Below the pieces are notes generated by a model, which searched no databases, was not told the origin of the DNA, and worked only from the letters and a program-made list of their open reading frames with translations. A stretch of 33,648 nt of DNA. Source: Deltaproteobacteria bacterium (GTDB taxonomy: Bacteria > Desulfobacterota > Syntrophia > Syntrophales > UBA8958). The position numbers and the translations under genes were made by a program. Positions 23,752-31,871 of this stretch are shown piece after piece. Location: assembly GCA_026388335.1 (NCBI GenBank), contig JAPLJZ010000043.1:1-33648 (forward strand), read 5' to 3'. Numbering within the stretch: position 1 is the stretch's first letter; each line of letters starts with the position of its first letter.

Positions 23752-25560
23752 TCACTTTTCATGCACATCCTCGCAGCTCTCGCCGCGCAGGAAGTCGGAG
23801 ACGATCTGCAGGTACTCCGCAAGAAGTTGTTTACTCACGACGAAGATGTGTCCGATATTCTTCTCGAAGGTCCGGTTCAGTCCACCTCTCGTCACCATCA
23901 CGTTGCCGTCCAGGTGTTGTCCCCAAAGCTGGCTTGCCACGCAGGAACCCGCCGGCGCGATGGGATCCCTCAAACCCCGGTAGTCGAAGATCCGGACGCC
24001 GGCTTCACGAAGGGCGTCCATGTTGACGGGTTTCCCATCGAGATCCGGATTCGTGGACGGCAGGCAGTAGGTACCCTCCACGAGCTGGTTGCCCATGAAT
24101 AATTTCTGTATCCAATCCCGGTGAGCCTGCGCGGGGAATTTTGTCCCGTGGGTCAGCCAGAACAGAAAGGGCGCCGAGTCTTCAATGGCATGGGAATAGA
24201 TGGCGCGACTGTAGAAACCGGACAGAACTGTGTAATGCACACCCGGCTGAATCTCATTCATCCCGAAATCGATAACCTGGGGAGGAATATTCACCGAACC
24301 AAACAGTTCATTCATAATGTAGGGATCGTAATTCTGGCTAATGAACGAACGCATGGGTCCGTGGCCACTGTCTCCGTCGTCAAACTTGGTGGGGGAGGCC
24401 ATGAGTGCAATTTTGGTGACATCCATTTGCTCCCCGCGGGCTTTCCGCTCTTCCGCCCGTCTGGCCAGGTAGGGCAGCATCAGTGTCCCGCCCATGCAGT
24501 AGCCCATGACAAAAATCTCCGACTGGGGGTTCTTTTTCTTGATGAGCTCCAGATAATGGTCTTGAACAGTCTTCCCGAAATAATCAAGTCCAAGATGGGT
24601 GTCATCGGGACCGCAATCGCCGTAATCGACCATATAAATCGTATAGCCTTCTTTCAACATCCCCTCCACCACGGATTTGCCCTCGGCAAGATCGAACAGT
24701 TCCGGCTTGTTGATGAGCGGGGTAGATAGATAAAGCACATTGCCATTCGGCTTGATGCCCTTAGGCAGATCATAATGGCGAAGCCTGACGTTATGCATCT
24801 TCGATCCCCTGACGATCTCATAGGGGGAGAAACCGATCTTTCCGTGGGTGACCCGCTCGGAATACTCCTTGGGATCGAAGGCATTGGCTTTATGCAGGCA
24901 TTCCATACGGAAGCGGTTCTCTACAAGATATTCCTCCATGGTCATAGCGTCCGTTCCGTCGGCGTTTTTCTTCATGTACGGCATATCCTCGCCTTCGAGG
25001 GGAGTCTCCGTGATCACGATCAGCAGACATTTGAGCATCTCCTTCATCGCCTTGAGTCTTGTCATGCCCAAGGCATTGTAGCTGTGCTCCAGTTGGGCGA
25101 ATTCCTGGACGAATTCCTTCAGTTTCTGGTGCCCTGCCTCTGAGGTGGCGACGCGGTGTGCTGTTTCCCGGTTGAACTTGCCGTCTGTAATGAAGTAGCT
25201 GCACATATAATAGAGCAGGCGGCTGTAATTCTTGTATATCCAGCCGTTTAGATCCCGGAACATATCCGGTTCCCTGCCGGAGCGTACGGCGATACGGGCA
25301 TGGGCCTTGATCGGTTCTATCAGGCTGGATCTAATGAAAGTGCTTTGCATGCTGGCGGCCATAGCGAAAGGTCCGAACAGCGCATAGTTGTTACTTATGG
25401 AATCGAGGAACTCCTGATACTGGAAGAGCGCCTTGGTCTGGGCGCCTCCCAGCTTGCTCTTCCAGGGAAGGGCCGTCGTTATTCCCTCCCGGTTGTCGGC
25501 GGGCGAGGGGCCCATTTGCAGCAAAAGGCTTGACGGCGTTATTCTGTTTTCAGTTTCCAT
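23752..25560 (-). CDS. phaC: PHA-synthase-like alpha/beta hydrolase (PhaC)
   Basis: The protein has 602 residues, close to class I PHA synthases. The lipase-like box GYCMGG (353-358) gives nucleophile Cys355. Asp532 (GLRDPIAPAGS) and His571 (NIGHIFVV) complete the Cys-Asp-His triad of polyhydroxyalkanoate synthases. The enzyme would polymerise hydroxyacyl-CoA into storage granules. The start at 25560 is chosen for GGGAG six bases upstream; the ATG at 25575 lies before that site. No phaA, phaB or phaR is adjacent. The N-terminal region is long and not clearly like class III. A phasin-like gene occurs far away at 2262-2804. Divergent members can have other hydrolase roles, so the polymerase function is probable but unproven. 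Confidence 0.82.
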   Translation of the reverse strand: METENRITPSSLLLQMGPSPADNREGITTALPWKSKLGGAQTKALFQYQEFLDSISNNYALFGPFAMAASMQSTFIRSSLIEPIKAHARIAVRSGREPDMFRDLNGWIYKNYSRLLYYMCSYFITDGKFNRETAHRVATSEAGHQKLKEFVQEFAQLEHSYNALGMTRLKAMKEMLKCLLIVITETPLEGEDMPYMKKNADGTDAMTMEEYLVENRFRMECLHKANAFDPKEYSERVTHGKIGFSPYEIVRGSKMHNVRLRHYDLPKGIKPNGNVLYLSTPLINKPELFDLAEGKSVVEGMLKEGYTIYMVDYGDCGPDDTHLGLDYFGKTVQDHYLELIKKKNPQSEIFVMGYCMGGTLMLPYLARRAEERKARGEQMDVTKIALMASPTKFDDGDSGHGPMRSFISQNYDPYIMNELFGSVNIPPQVIDFGMNEIQPGVHYTVLSGFYSRAIYSHAIEDSAPFLFWLTHGTKFPAQAHRDWIQKLFMGNQLVEGTYCLPSTNPDLDGKPVNMDALREAGVRIFDYRGLRDPIAPAGSCVASQLWGQHLDGNVMVTRGGLNRTFEKNIGHIFVVSKQLLAEYLQIVSDFLRGESCEDVHEK

Positions 25561-25582
25561 AAAAGTCTCCCTCACATGGTTG

Positions 25583-25599
25583 ATTCATCGTTGATGAAT
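25583..25599. repeat. Inverted repeat near the phaC-like start
   Basis: ATTCATC-GTT-GATGAAT has perfect 7-bp arms and lies 23 bases upstream of the phaC-like ATG at 25560. It may be an operator or leader hairpin. Confidence 0.4.
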
Positions 25600-25762
25600 G
25601 AAAAATGGGGCCATCCCTTTCCCCCTTTTTCCCATAGCAGCCGGTTCTTTTCAAACATACGCGATCATACTTTCTTCTCAGTATAAGAGTTTTCTACGTT
25701 AATCAGCTATTGCCGTCAATACTAAAGATGGAACTATCAATTTTTTTTATGTGGCAATAATT

Positions 25763-25777
25763 ATTGTTAGCAACAAT
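25763..25777. promoter_or_regulatory. Palindrome beside the -35 box, candidate operator
   Basis: ATTGTT-AGC-AACAAT has perfect 6-bp arms within a wider imperfect repeat. It ends four bases before the TTGACA box, a usual place for an activator site. Confidence 0.45.
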
Positions 25778-25780
25778 TAT

Positions 25781-25809
25781 TTGACATACACGACTATCCC
25801 TCTTATACT
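25781..25809 (+). promoter_or_regulatory. Near-consensus sigma-70 promoter
   Basis: TTGACA (25781-25786), a 17-base spacer and TATACT (25804-25809) form a very good promoter. Its start near 25816 gives a leader of about 90 bases for the REC-GGDEF gene. Confidence 0.7.
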
Positions 25810-25905
25810 TCCCCGTCAAAAAGTAATGTTTTATCAAAAATTTGCGGAAAGTATGCGCAGGGTGACTTGCGCGATGATTTTCTGTAAAGAAAAGGCTGAG
25901 CGAAT

Positions 25906-26856
25906 ATGCTTGTGGATATAGATGAGAAGGTCAATGGCGGGCAGTTCCGGATACTTGTTGTCGATGATCAACCGACAATGAGGCAAATGATCCGGGAGGC
26001 CGTCAACGATCTGGGCTATGGTTGCCTTGAGGCCGCAGATGGGATAGAGGCCTTGGAAATCCTTGAAAAAGAGACGATGGATTTGGTGATCACCGATATC
26101 TCCATGCCACGCCTTGATGGTATCGCCCTAACTCAGGCCATTAAAGGGAAATACGACAGCAACGTCATCGTGATGACCGGTCTGGTCGGCAACTTTACCT
26201 ACGAGGATGTCATCGCCAAGGGCGCCAGTGACTTCATCCTGAAACCTATCAGGATACAGGAACTCATCGTGAGGATCAAACGTGTCCTCAGGGAACGGAT
26301 CATCATTGCGGAAAGAAACCGCATAGAGAACGATCTGCGGGAGAGCGAGGGGCGCTATCATGAGCTGAGCATAACGGATAATCTGACAAAACTATACAAT
26401 TCTCGACACTTCTACAACCAACTTACAACGGAGACCAATCGCAGCGTGCGCTATAACCGTTCGATTTCACTAATGATGCTGGATGTAGATGATTTCAAGA
26501 AATACAATGATTCCTTCGGTCACTTAGAGGGCGACGGCGTTTTGATTCGCTTGGCGAAGGTTATCCGCAGTGGCTTGCGGCGCTTGGATCAAGCATGCCG
26601 CTATGGTGGAGAGGAATTTGTCGTTATCCTTCCGGAAACGACAGGTGAGCAGGGGTACCTCATTGCGGAACGTATCCGGGAGGGCTTCCGGCAAGAGACC
26701 TTTACACCGGCGTTGGGAAAGGACGCTCATGTAACGGTTAGCATCGGTGTGGCGCAATTGAAACCGCAAGAAGACATGATGCACTTTATCAACCGAGCGG
26801 ATAAGAATATGTATGCCGCCAAGGCTGCGGGGAAGGATAAAGTGATTTTTACCTAG
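25906..26856 (+). CDS. Response regulator diguanylate cyclase (REC-GGDEF)
   Basis: The protein has 316 residues. A receiver domain (about 14-130) has acidic residues Asp20/21, phosphoacceptor Asp64 (VITDISMP) and Lys113 (LKPI). A short helix leads to the cyclase domain (about 155-316) with the active-site motif GGEEF (234-238). The inhibitory I-site RRLD (225-228) is placed five residues before GGEEF, so it should make cyclic di-GMP with product feedback. No phosphodiesterase or PilZ domain is present. The ATG has only a weak AAAGG ten bases upstream. The gene appears to be a single unit with a strong promoter and a flanking palindrome; no partner kinase is adjacent. Confidence 0.93.
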   Translation: MLVDIDEKVNGGQFRILVVDDQPTMRQMIREAVNDLGYGCLEAADGIEALEILEKETMDLVITDISMPRLDGIALTQAIKGKYDSNVIVMTGLVGNFTYEDVIAKGASDFILKPIRIQELIVRIKRVLRERIIIAERNRIENDLRESEGRYHELSITDNLTKLYNSRHFYNQLTTETNRSVRYNRSISLMMLDVDDFKKYNDSFGHLEGDGVLIRLAKVIRSGLRRLDQACRYGGEEFVVILPETTGEQGYLIAERIREGFRQETFTPALGKDAHVTVSIGVAQLKPQEDMMHFINRADKNMYAAKAAGKDKVIFT

Positions 26857-26982
26857 GAGCAATGCCGTTAACCCTGCTCTTGCACGACTCGCAAAGAGGA
26901 CTGGCATTTTCCAGAAAAATATTGCAAACTGCTGTGCCGATGGGTTGCTATTACCCGTAATGCACATAAAGAGAGGAAAATC

Positions 26983-28230
26983 ATGATAAAAAAGGTATCT
27001 ATTCAGACATTGTTATGGGGCCTTGTTTTACTTCTGGCAATACCCTTCGGGGCTTTTGCCCAGAATCCGGCGCCACCGGCATCTTCTCAGTTCAAGCAGG
27101 AAGAGTTGGACCAGATGCTTGCCCCGATAGCCCTTTACCCTGATTCACTGCTGGTGCAGATCCTGATGGCATCTACCTATCCCCTTGAGATTGTTGAAGC
27201 GGCACGGTGGGCCAAAACAAACCCGAACCTCAAGGGAGATAAGTTAACGACAGCCCTTGAGAAACAGAACTGGGATCCCAGCGTCAAATCGCTGATAAAC
27301 TTTCCGTCAGTTCTGGCAATGATGAATGACAAGCTTGATTGGACGCAAAAGCTGGGAGACGCCTTTCTAGCCCAGGAAAAGGGCGTAATGGATACCGTGC
27401 AGAAGCTCAGGGCAAAGGCTCAGGCACAGGGTACGTTGAAAAGCACGGATCAGCAGAAGGTTACCACCCAGGCGCAGACAATTATTATTGAACCTGCCAG
27501 TCCGCAAGTGGTGTACGTCCCTGCCTATAATCCTGCCGTAGTATATGGTCCCTGGATGTATCCTGCCTATCCGCCTTATCCTTATTATCCGCCAGGTGCG
27601 GTTATAGGGGCCAGTGTCGTATCCTTTGGCGTAGGCGTAGCCGTTGGTGCAGCCTGGGGTTATGCCTGGGGAGGCTGTAACTGGAATCACGGAAGCGTCA
27701 ATGTTAATGTCAACCAAAATAATACTATTAATAATAATATCAACAGGAATAAATACGTCAGCAATGCAAATATAAGCCAGAATACTGCTAATATTAACAG
27801 AAATAACACCAATAAGGTGGGTGGCAGCGGCAGTACCGAATGGCAGCACGACCCGGCCCATCGGAAGGGTGTTGCCTATAGAGACAACGCCACACAACAG
27901 AAATACGGACAACAGCGCGACCGGGGCAGTGCAGATGCAAGACGTGATTACAGGGGACATGCCCCGGATGACAGGGGAAGAACCGGTCAAAGCACTGACC
28001 GTCAGGGTACGCAGGATCGTAAAGGTACTCCAGCGCAGAGTCGGCAGACAGACAGCAGGCAAGGATCTGCCGGCGCTTTCAATGGTATGGACCGCGGCGG
28101 CAGCGAGGCAAGGATGCAGAGTGACCGTGGTCGGGAAAGCAGTCAGGGCATGAGCTCTGCACGGGATGGGGGAGGCACGGCAAGGAGCAGTGGAGGCGGG
28201 ATGGGCCGTGGTGGAGGTGGTCGGCGATGA
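26983..28230 (+). CDS. DUF3300 family exported protein
   Basis: The protein has 415 residues and a signal peptide (cleavage after AFA at about 26). A conserved DUF3300 domain follows (about 40-195: LDQMLAPIALYPDSLLVQIL, EIVEAARW, NWDPSVKSLINFPSVLAMM). Then come a Pro/Tyr-rich stretch, a hydrophobic Gly-rich segment (about 205-230), an Asn-rich region (about 235-280) and a long Arg/Gly/Asp/Gln-rich low-complexity tail. The conserved domain is envelope-associated, and its function is unknown to me. It is followed by a DUF2950 gene, a pairing seen repeatedly in proteobacteria. The low-complexity tail suggests a disordered, possibly surface-exposed part. Confidence 0.88.
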   Translation: MIKKVSIQTLLWGLVLLLAIPFGAFAQNPAPPASSQFKQEELDQMLAPIALYPDSLLVQILMASTYPLEIVEAARWAKTNPNLKGDKLTTALEKQNWDPSVKSLINFPSVLAMMNDKLDWTQKLGDAFLAQEKGVMDTVQKLRAKAQAQGTLKSTDQQKVTTQAQTIIIEPASPQVVYVPAYNPAVVYGPWMYPAYPPYPYYPPGAVIGASVVSFGVGVAVGAAWGYAWGGCNWNHGSVNVNVNQNNTINNNINRNKYVSNANISQNTANINRNNTNKVGGSGSTEWQHDPAHRKGVAYRDNATQQKYGQQRDRGSADARRDYRGHAPDDRGRTGQSTDRQGTQDRKGTPAQSRQTDSRQGSAGAFNGMDRGGSEARMQSDRGRESSQGMSSARDGGGTARSSGGGMGRGGGGRR

Positions 28231-28280
28231 AGAACGATACTTGTTTACCCATCAAAAACCACTTGAGGAGGAAAAGGATT

Positions 28281-29246
28281 ATGATGCATATAACTTCGAA
28301 AACAAAAAATAATTTTGTACATCCCTTTGGTCTGGCAATAACCTTTGCCGTTATCATGGTCACCTTAATCTTCAGTTGCCCTGTTTCTGCCAAGGCTCCG
28401 AAGCAGAAGACCTTCGGTTCTCCCGATGAAGCATTCAAAGCCGTGGTTACGGCAATGAAAGCGCGCGATACCAGAGAATTGACGGCAATTTTTGGTCCTG
28501 ATAGTAAGAATATAGTTTTCTCCGGTGATGAGGTAGCCGATAAAAGTGGACGTGATAATTTTGTCAGGGCATATGAGGAAAAAAACAGGCTGGAAACCGT
28601 AAATGGCAATAAAGCGATCCTCTATGTAGGTAATAATGACTGGCCCATGCCAATTCCGGTTGTAAAAAAGGGTAATGGCTGGCGTTTCGATACAAAAGCC
28701 GGCAAAGAAGAGATTCTCCAGCGTAGGATCGGCAAGAATGAATTAAACGCCATCCAGGCTTGCAAGGCTTACGTGGATGCACAATTGGAATATGCACCCA
28801 GGGATTACGATGGTGACGGATTATTTGAATATGCCCAGAAGTTTCTGAGCGCACCGGGTAAAAAGGATGGTCTCTACTGGGAGACAAAAGAAGGCGAACA
28901 AAAAAGCCCGCTGGGGGCCTTCATTGCCGGCGCCGCAAGAGAAGGATACTTTCAGAAAGAAGGTAAGGGCAAAAAAATTCCTTTTCATGGGTATTACTAC
29001 ATAATTCTCAGAGAACAGGGAAAAGACGCTCCGGGAGGGGCATACAGCTATGTGGCCAACGGCAAGATGATCGGCGGGTTCGCACTGGTTGCATATCCTG
29101 CCCAATACGGTAATTCCGGTGTCATGACCTTCATCGTAAATAAAGACGGTCTGGTCTACCAGAAGGATCTTGGTAAGAATACGGCAAAGATTGCTCAGGG
29201 GATAAAGGCATATAATCCTGATAAGACATGGAAGAAGGCGGAATAA
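28281..29246 (+). CDS. DUF2950 family exported protein
   Basis: The protein has 321 residues from the ATG at 28281, with AGGAGG nine bases upstream. An ATG at 28227 overlaps the stop of the upstream gene, also has a fair site, and is an alternative. The N-terminal hydrophobic segment (LAITFAVIMVTLIFSC, then PVSA) is a signal peptide and might be a lipoprotein signal with the Cys. The conserved DUF2950 body follows (FGSPDEAFKAVVTAMKARD, DGDGLFEYAQKFLSA, GYYYIILREQG, YGNSGVMTFIVNKDG). It ends with a Lys-rich tail. It is the partner of the DUF3300 gene; a periplasmic or outer-membrane role is inferred from the signals. Confidence 0.88.
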   Translation: MMHITSKTKNNFVHPFGLAITFAVIMVTLIFSCPVSAKAPKQKTFGSPDEAFKAVVTAMKARDTRELTAIFGPDSKNIVFSGDEVADKSGRDNFVRAYEEKNRLETVNGNKAILYVGNNDWPMPIPVVKKGNGWRFDTKAGKEEILQRRIGKNELNAIQACKAYVDAQLEYAPRDYDGDGLFEYAQKFLSAPGKKDGLYWETKEGEQKSPLGAFIAGAAREGYFQKEGKGKKIPFHGYYYIILREQGKDAPGGAYSYVANGKMIGGFALVAYPAQYGNSGVMTFIVNKDGLVYQKDLGKNTAKIAQGIKAYNPDKTWKKAE

Positions 29247-29270
29247 ATTAATCAAATGCTTACAATGCAG

Positions 29271-29966
29271 TCACGGATTTATCATCCCCCCGTCTATGGC
29301 TACTTTGGTGAACGTCACCGGGATCTTTTTCCCCGCCTGCTGCATCGCCGTCTGGACAATCCGGACGAGGCCGCCGCAACAGGGGACCTCCAGGGACCGG
29401 ATGTCGTTCTTCGCAAACATCTCGGTTAGTTTTTCCACATAGAACGCCGCATTGTCCAGCTTCGGACAGGCGATGATGAGGATGCGGTTCTTTACAAAAC
29501 GGCGATGAAAGTCTCCAAAGGCGCAGGGGACGCAATCGGCGGCGATGACTACATCCGCCCCGGCTAAATAGGGGGCGTTGACGGGCAGGAGCATCAACTG
29601 GACCGGCCAGTTCTTCAATTGCGATGGTTGGGCTGCCTCCCCTGCCGCCTTCCCTTCCCCGGCCATAACTGGCCGCAGTTCCCGGATCATGGACCCCGGA
29701 CAGGCGCACGGCGGTTCTTCCCGATGGTGCAAATGGTTTGCGGCGGCCTGCTCATCAAAGACATCCGCATCTCTTTCAATCATGTCAATGGCCCCCCGGG
29801 GACACTCCCCGAGGCAGGCCCCCAGGCCGTCGCAATAGATCTCACTGACCAGTCTTGCCTTGCCGTCGATGATCTGCAGAGCCCCTTCGGCGCAAGCCGT
29901 CACGCACAGCCCGCAGCCGTCGCACTTTTCTTCATTAATGGCAATTATCTTTCTGGTGATCTTCAT
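29271..29966 (-). CDS. 4Fe-4S ferredoxin-like protein with C-terminal Cys-rich domain
   Basis: The protein has 231 residues. The N-terminal part holds ferredoxin-type cysteines CDGCGLCVTAC (Cys15, 18, 21, 25) and CDGLGACLGECP (Cys45, 51, 55), consistent with two [4Fe-4S] clusters, the second in a variant spacing. A low-complexity linker follows (about 80-118). A C-terminal domain (about 119-231) has further cysteines (Cys145, 148, 167, 196, 197) in AADCVPCAFGD and EVPCCGGLVR. This layout recurs in anaerobes as a cytoplasmic iron-sulfur protein of unknown role. GGGGAG precedes the ATG by eight bases. It is downstream of the flavoprotein gene in the same direction (131-base gap), so a shared redox job is possible. 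Confidence 0.88.
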   Translation of the reverse strand: MKITRKIIAINEEKCDGCGLCVTACAEGALQIIDGKARLVSEIYCDGLGACLGECPRGAIDMIERDADVFDEQAAANHLHHREEPPCACPGSMIRELRPVMAGEGKAAGEAAQPSQLKNWPVQLMLLPVNAPYLAGADVVIAADCVPCAFGDFHRRFVKNRILIIACPKLDNAAFYVEKLTEMFAKNDIRSLEVPCCGGLVRIVQTAMQQAGKKIPVTFTKVAIDGGMINP

Positions 29967-29983
29967 TGTTGCTTCTCCCCTTG

Positions 29984-29999
29984 TGACGCATTTTCGTCA
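29984..29999. promoter_or_regulatory. Palindrome at the ferredoxin gene start
   Basis: TGACG-CATTTT-CGTCA has 5-bp arms and lies directly upstream of the ribosome binding site. It could be an operator. The arms are short, so this is a weak call. Confidence 0.35.
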
Positions 30000-30033
30000 T
30001 GAGCGTTTCATTTTCGATCCACTAAACACAGTG

Positions 30034-30052
30034 TCATGATCCATCATCATGA
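30034..30052. repeat. Inverted repeat between flavoprotein and ferredoxin genes
   Basis: TCATGAT-CCATC-ATCATGA has perfect 7-bp arms and lies after the stop of the flavoprotein gene on the minus strand. It could be an mRNA-end hairpin or a binding site; no T-tract follows. Confidence 0.45.
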
Positions 30053-30097
30053 AGTCATTCCCCGACTTGATCGGAGAATCCAGAACAACTGTATCAT

Positions 30098-30760
30098 TTA
30101 CTGTTTCAAAGACTTCAGCATACCGGCGGTGCGAACCGCTTTTTTCATCATCATACCAGCAGCCTGAAGGGCCTGCTTGTCTTCCCGTACCCCGAGTTTG
30201 TCCGTCTTGTAGGAAAGGTCCTCGTTCATCTGTCCGGAAACGGCCCCGACGCCGAAAATGGCCCCAGCGGGGTGGACGGACGGGGTCCACATCTCATGGA
30301 GAAGGAAAGCGCTATGGATGCTTTCCAAGGTCGTTTCTATACCGCCGTTTCTTGTCCAGGCGACAGACAAGGCAATTCCGACCTTCCCTTTCAAGGCCAG
30401 ATGCTTCTCCTTGCCAAAGATAAAGCAGCGGGTCCGATCGATGAGACACGCCATCAGTCCCGAAAGTCTGGCAAAATAGACCGGCGAAGCGAGAACCAAG
30501 ACATCACAATCCCGAATTTTCATGAGGATCGGCGAGATGTCGTCATCAATCTTACACAGTTGCGCCGGGGTCTGTTTTCTCATACACCAGTTGCACTGCG
30601 TACAGTCAGAAAAAGCAAGACCGGTCAGGGCCACAGCTTCCGTTTCCACGTCCCTCCCTTTTGCCGCCTCCTGCAGGGCATGCTCCAGAAGATATGCGGT
30701 GTTTCCCCCCCGGAAAGGACTTGAATGGATACCCAGAACCCTTATCTTTTGTACCTCCAT
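30098..30760 (-). CDS. Iron-sulfur flavoprotein / NAD(P)H-dependent oxidoreductase
   Basis: The protein has 220 residues with a flavodoxin-like fold. The FMN phosphate loop is SSPFRGGNT (13-21). The cysteine set Cys53/56/59/69 (CTQCNWC plus a later Cys) matches the compact cluster motif of Isf-type proteins from anaerobes. LVLASPVYFARLSG (88-101) follows, and the lid and dimer helices are complete, unlike the truncated relative at 22905. It is probably a cytoplasmic electron carrier or quinone/oxygen-detoxifying reductase. AGGAGG lies eight bases before the ATG. Confidence 0.9.
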   Translation of the reverse strand: MEVQKIRVLGIHSSPFRGGNTAYLLEHALQEAAKGRDVETEAVALTGLAFSDCTQCNWCMRKQTPAQLCKIDDDISPILMKIRDCDVLVLASPVYFARLSGLMACLIDRTRCFIFGKEKHLALKGKVGIALSVAWTRNGGIETTLESIHSAFLLHEMWTPSVHPAGAIFGVGAVSGQMNEDLSYKTDKLGVREDKQALQAAGMMMKKAVRTAGMLKSLKQ

Positions 30761-30819
30761 AGAAAAAACCTCCTCTTTTTCTTTCCTTGCATGAGATGGC
30801 CACGCTTATCCAGTTCCCC

Positions 30820-30848
30820 CTGTTAAGGAATTCATCCCACCTTGTCAA
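30820..30848 (-). promoter_or_regulatory. Candidate sigma-70 promoter of the flavoprotein gene
   Basis: On the minus strand a consensus TTGACA (30848-30843), a 17-base spacer and TAACAG (30825-30820) face the flavoprotein gene. The -10 box is poor. Confidence 0.35.
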
Positions 30849-30952
30849 GACCGTAAATATTCCTAACTAAAATTTGTTAAAAAAAGGCTTTTAATAAAGA
30901 GCGTTACATGTTACTCCGGTTGCAAATCAAAGATGATATCGAGGCGGCAAAA

Positions 30953-31020
30953 AGGAGGCGACGCAGGCGTATAGTGGAATACGTCGAGGAGCCGACGATG
31001 CAGCCAACAAAGAGAGCGCT
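30953..31020. repeat. Diverged copy of the intergenic repeat core
   Basis: The segment with AGGCGTATAGTGGAATACG and then GACGATGCAGCC parallels the core of the 19053-19177 repeat read on the minus strand (AGGCGTAC...GTACGCC, then GGATGCAGCG). The long outer arms are missing. Family membership is judged by eye. Confidence 0.45.
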
Positions 31021-31085
31021 TTGATTTGGAATTGGAATTAGACGGGCGGCAACATCACCCTTACGAAGGACGGCAAGCGGGAAGG

Positions 31086-31871
31086 ATGGGAAGGAAAGAA
31101 ACAGCTTCTTCAGGCGGCTACCTGAAAAAGGCAAGGGAATCAAAAAAGATATCCATAGCGGAGCTTTCAAGGAAAACTCAACTAAGCCCGGAATTGCTCC
31201 TCGCCATGGAGGAAAATCGCTTTGATTCCTTTTCTCAGCCGGAATTCATTCCCGGATATCTCAGGCTCTATGCCCGCCAGTTGGGTCTTGATGAAGCCGA
31301 AACGCTGAGGGAGTACAAGGCTTTCGATCAAATCCCTAAGCAGATAAAAGACATCCCCATACAGACAAATCTATTTCTGGACTATAATCCTCCGATCCGT
31401 GCCGCAGAACAGGCTAAAAAACCAGTCTCCCGTAACAACAGGAATCTCTTCAAGCATGCCTTCCTGACCCTCTTTACGATCCTTGCCCTCTCCCTGTTTT
31501 TCTACATCCCATCTGAATACAAGGGGCCCAGAGAAATCAGGTCTGATACATCATCTCGTGTCGTCGAAATGAAAAAAGATGCCCCAGGAACTCTCCCCGT
31601 TCCCCAAACCGCTTCTTCGTCGCCCCTCGCGGATACTACACCGTCGGGCAAGGCCCCCCCGCCCCACGCCTCTCCGCTCGCGAGCACTACCCCTGCTTCC
31701 TCCGTAGATCGGGAACCTGAAAAAATGATCAAGGTCATTGGGAACCGGGACAGCAAAAGGTACCATTTATCGGGAATGAAATATTACGATCACGTCGCCG
31801 CCTACCACCGCGTTGTTTTCGCCTCTGAAGAAGCGGCCATCAAGGCAGGTTATCACAAAGCCTCGCGCTGA
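31086..31871 (+). CDS. RodZ-like HTH membrane protein with C-terminal extracytoplasmic module
   Basis: The protein has 261 residues from the ATG at 31086; a TTG at 31026 is an alternative and neither has a clear site. A cytoplasmic XRE/HTH_25 domain (about 11-75: YLKKARESKKISIAELSRKT, PEFIPGYLRLYARQLGLD) is followed by one membrane helix (about 122-141) and a Pro/Ser/Thr-rich linker (166-208). The C-terminal module (about 215-261) reads KVIGNRDSKRYHLSGMKYYD, then HRVVFASEEAAIKAGY. That module is related to Ada-like/metal-binding tails in which the Met231 position is usually Cys; here no cysteine is present. RodZ-type proteins help organise the cell-shape machinery. Its 3' end overlaps the convergent gene by 19 bases. 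Confidence 0.8.
   Translation: MGRKETASSGGYLKKARESKKISIAELSRKTQLSPELLLAMEENRFDSFSQPEFIPGYLRLYARQLGLDEAETLREYKAFDQIPKQIKDIPIQTNLFLDYNPPIRAAEQAKKPVSRNNRNLFKHAFLTLFTILALSLFFYIPSEYKGPREIRSDTSSRVVEMKKDAPGTLPVPQTASSSPLADTTPSGKAPPPHASPLASTTPASSVDREPEKMIKVIGNRDSKRYHLSGMKYYDHVAAYHRVVFASEEAAIKAGYHKASR

Larger units (their letters stand above)
25561..25905. other. Divergent regulatory region between phaC-like and REC-GGDEF genes
   Basis: No gene is supported. It contains the rightward sigma-70 promoter (25781-25809), a palindrome just upstream of it (25763-25777) and another small inverted repeat (25583-25599) near the leftward phaC-like start. The middle is AT-rich. Confidence 0.6.
30761..31085. other. 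Intergenic region with promoter candidate and repeat-like core
   Basis: No gene is supported. The left part carries a leftward promoter candidate (30820-30848). The right part (30953-31020) carries a core that resembles the palindromic repeat at 19053-19177. Confidence 0.5.

Noticed and set aside
30904-31170. An 88-codon minus-strand frame upstream of the RodZ-like gene
   Set aside because: It covers the repeat core and the antisense start of the RodZ-like gene, has no ribosome binding site and no family features.
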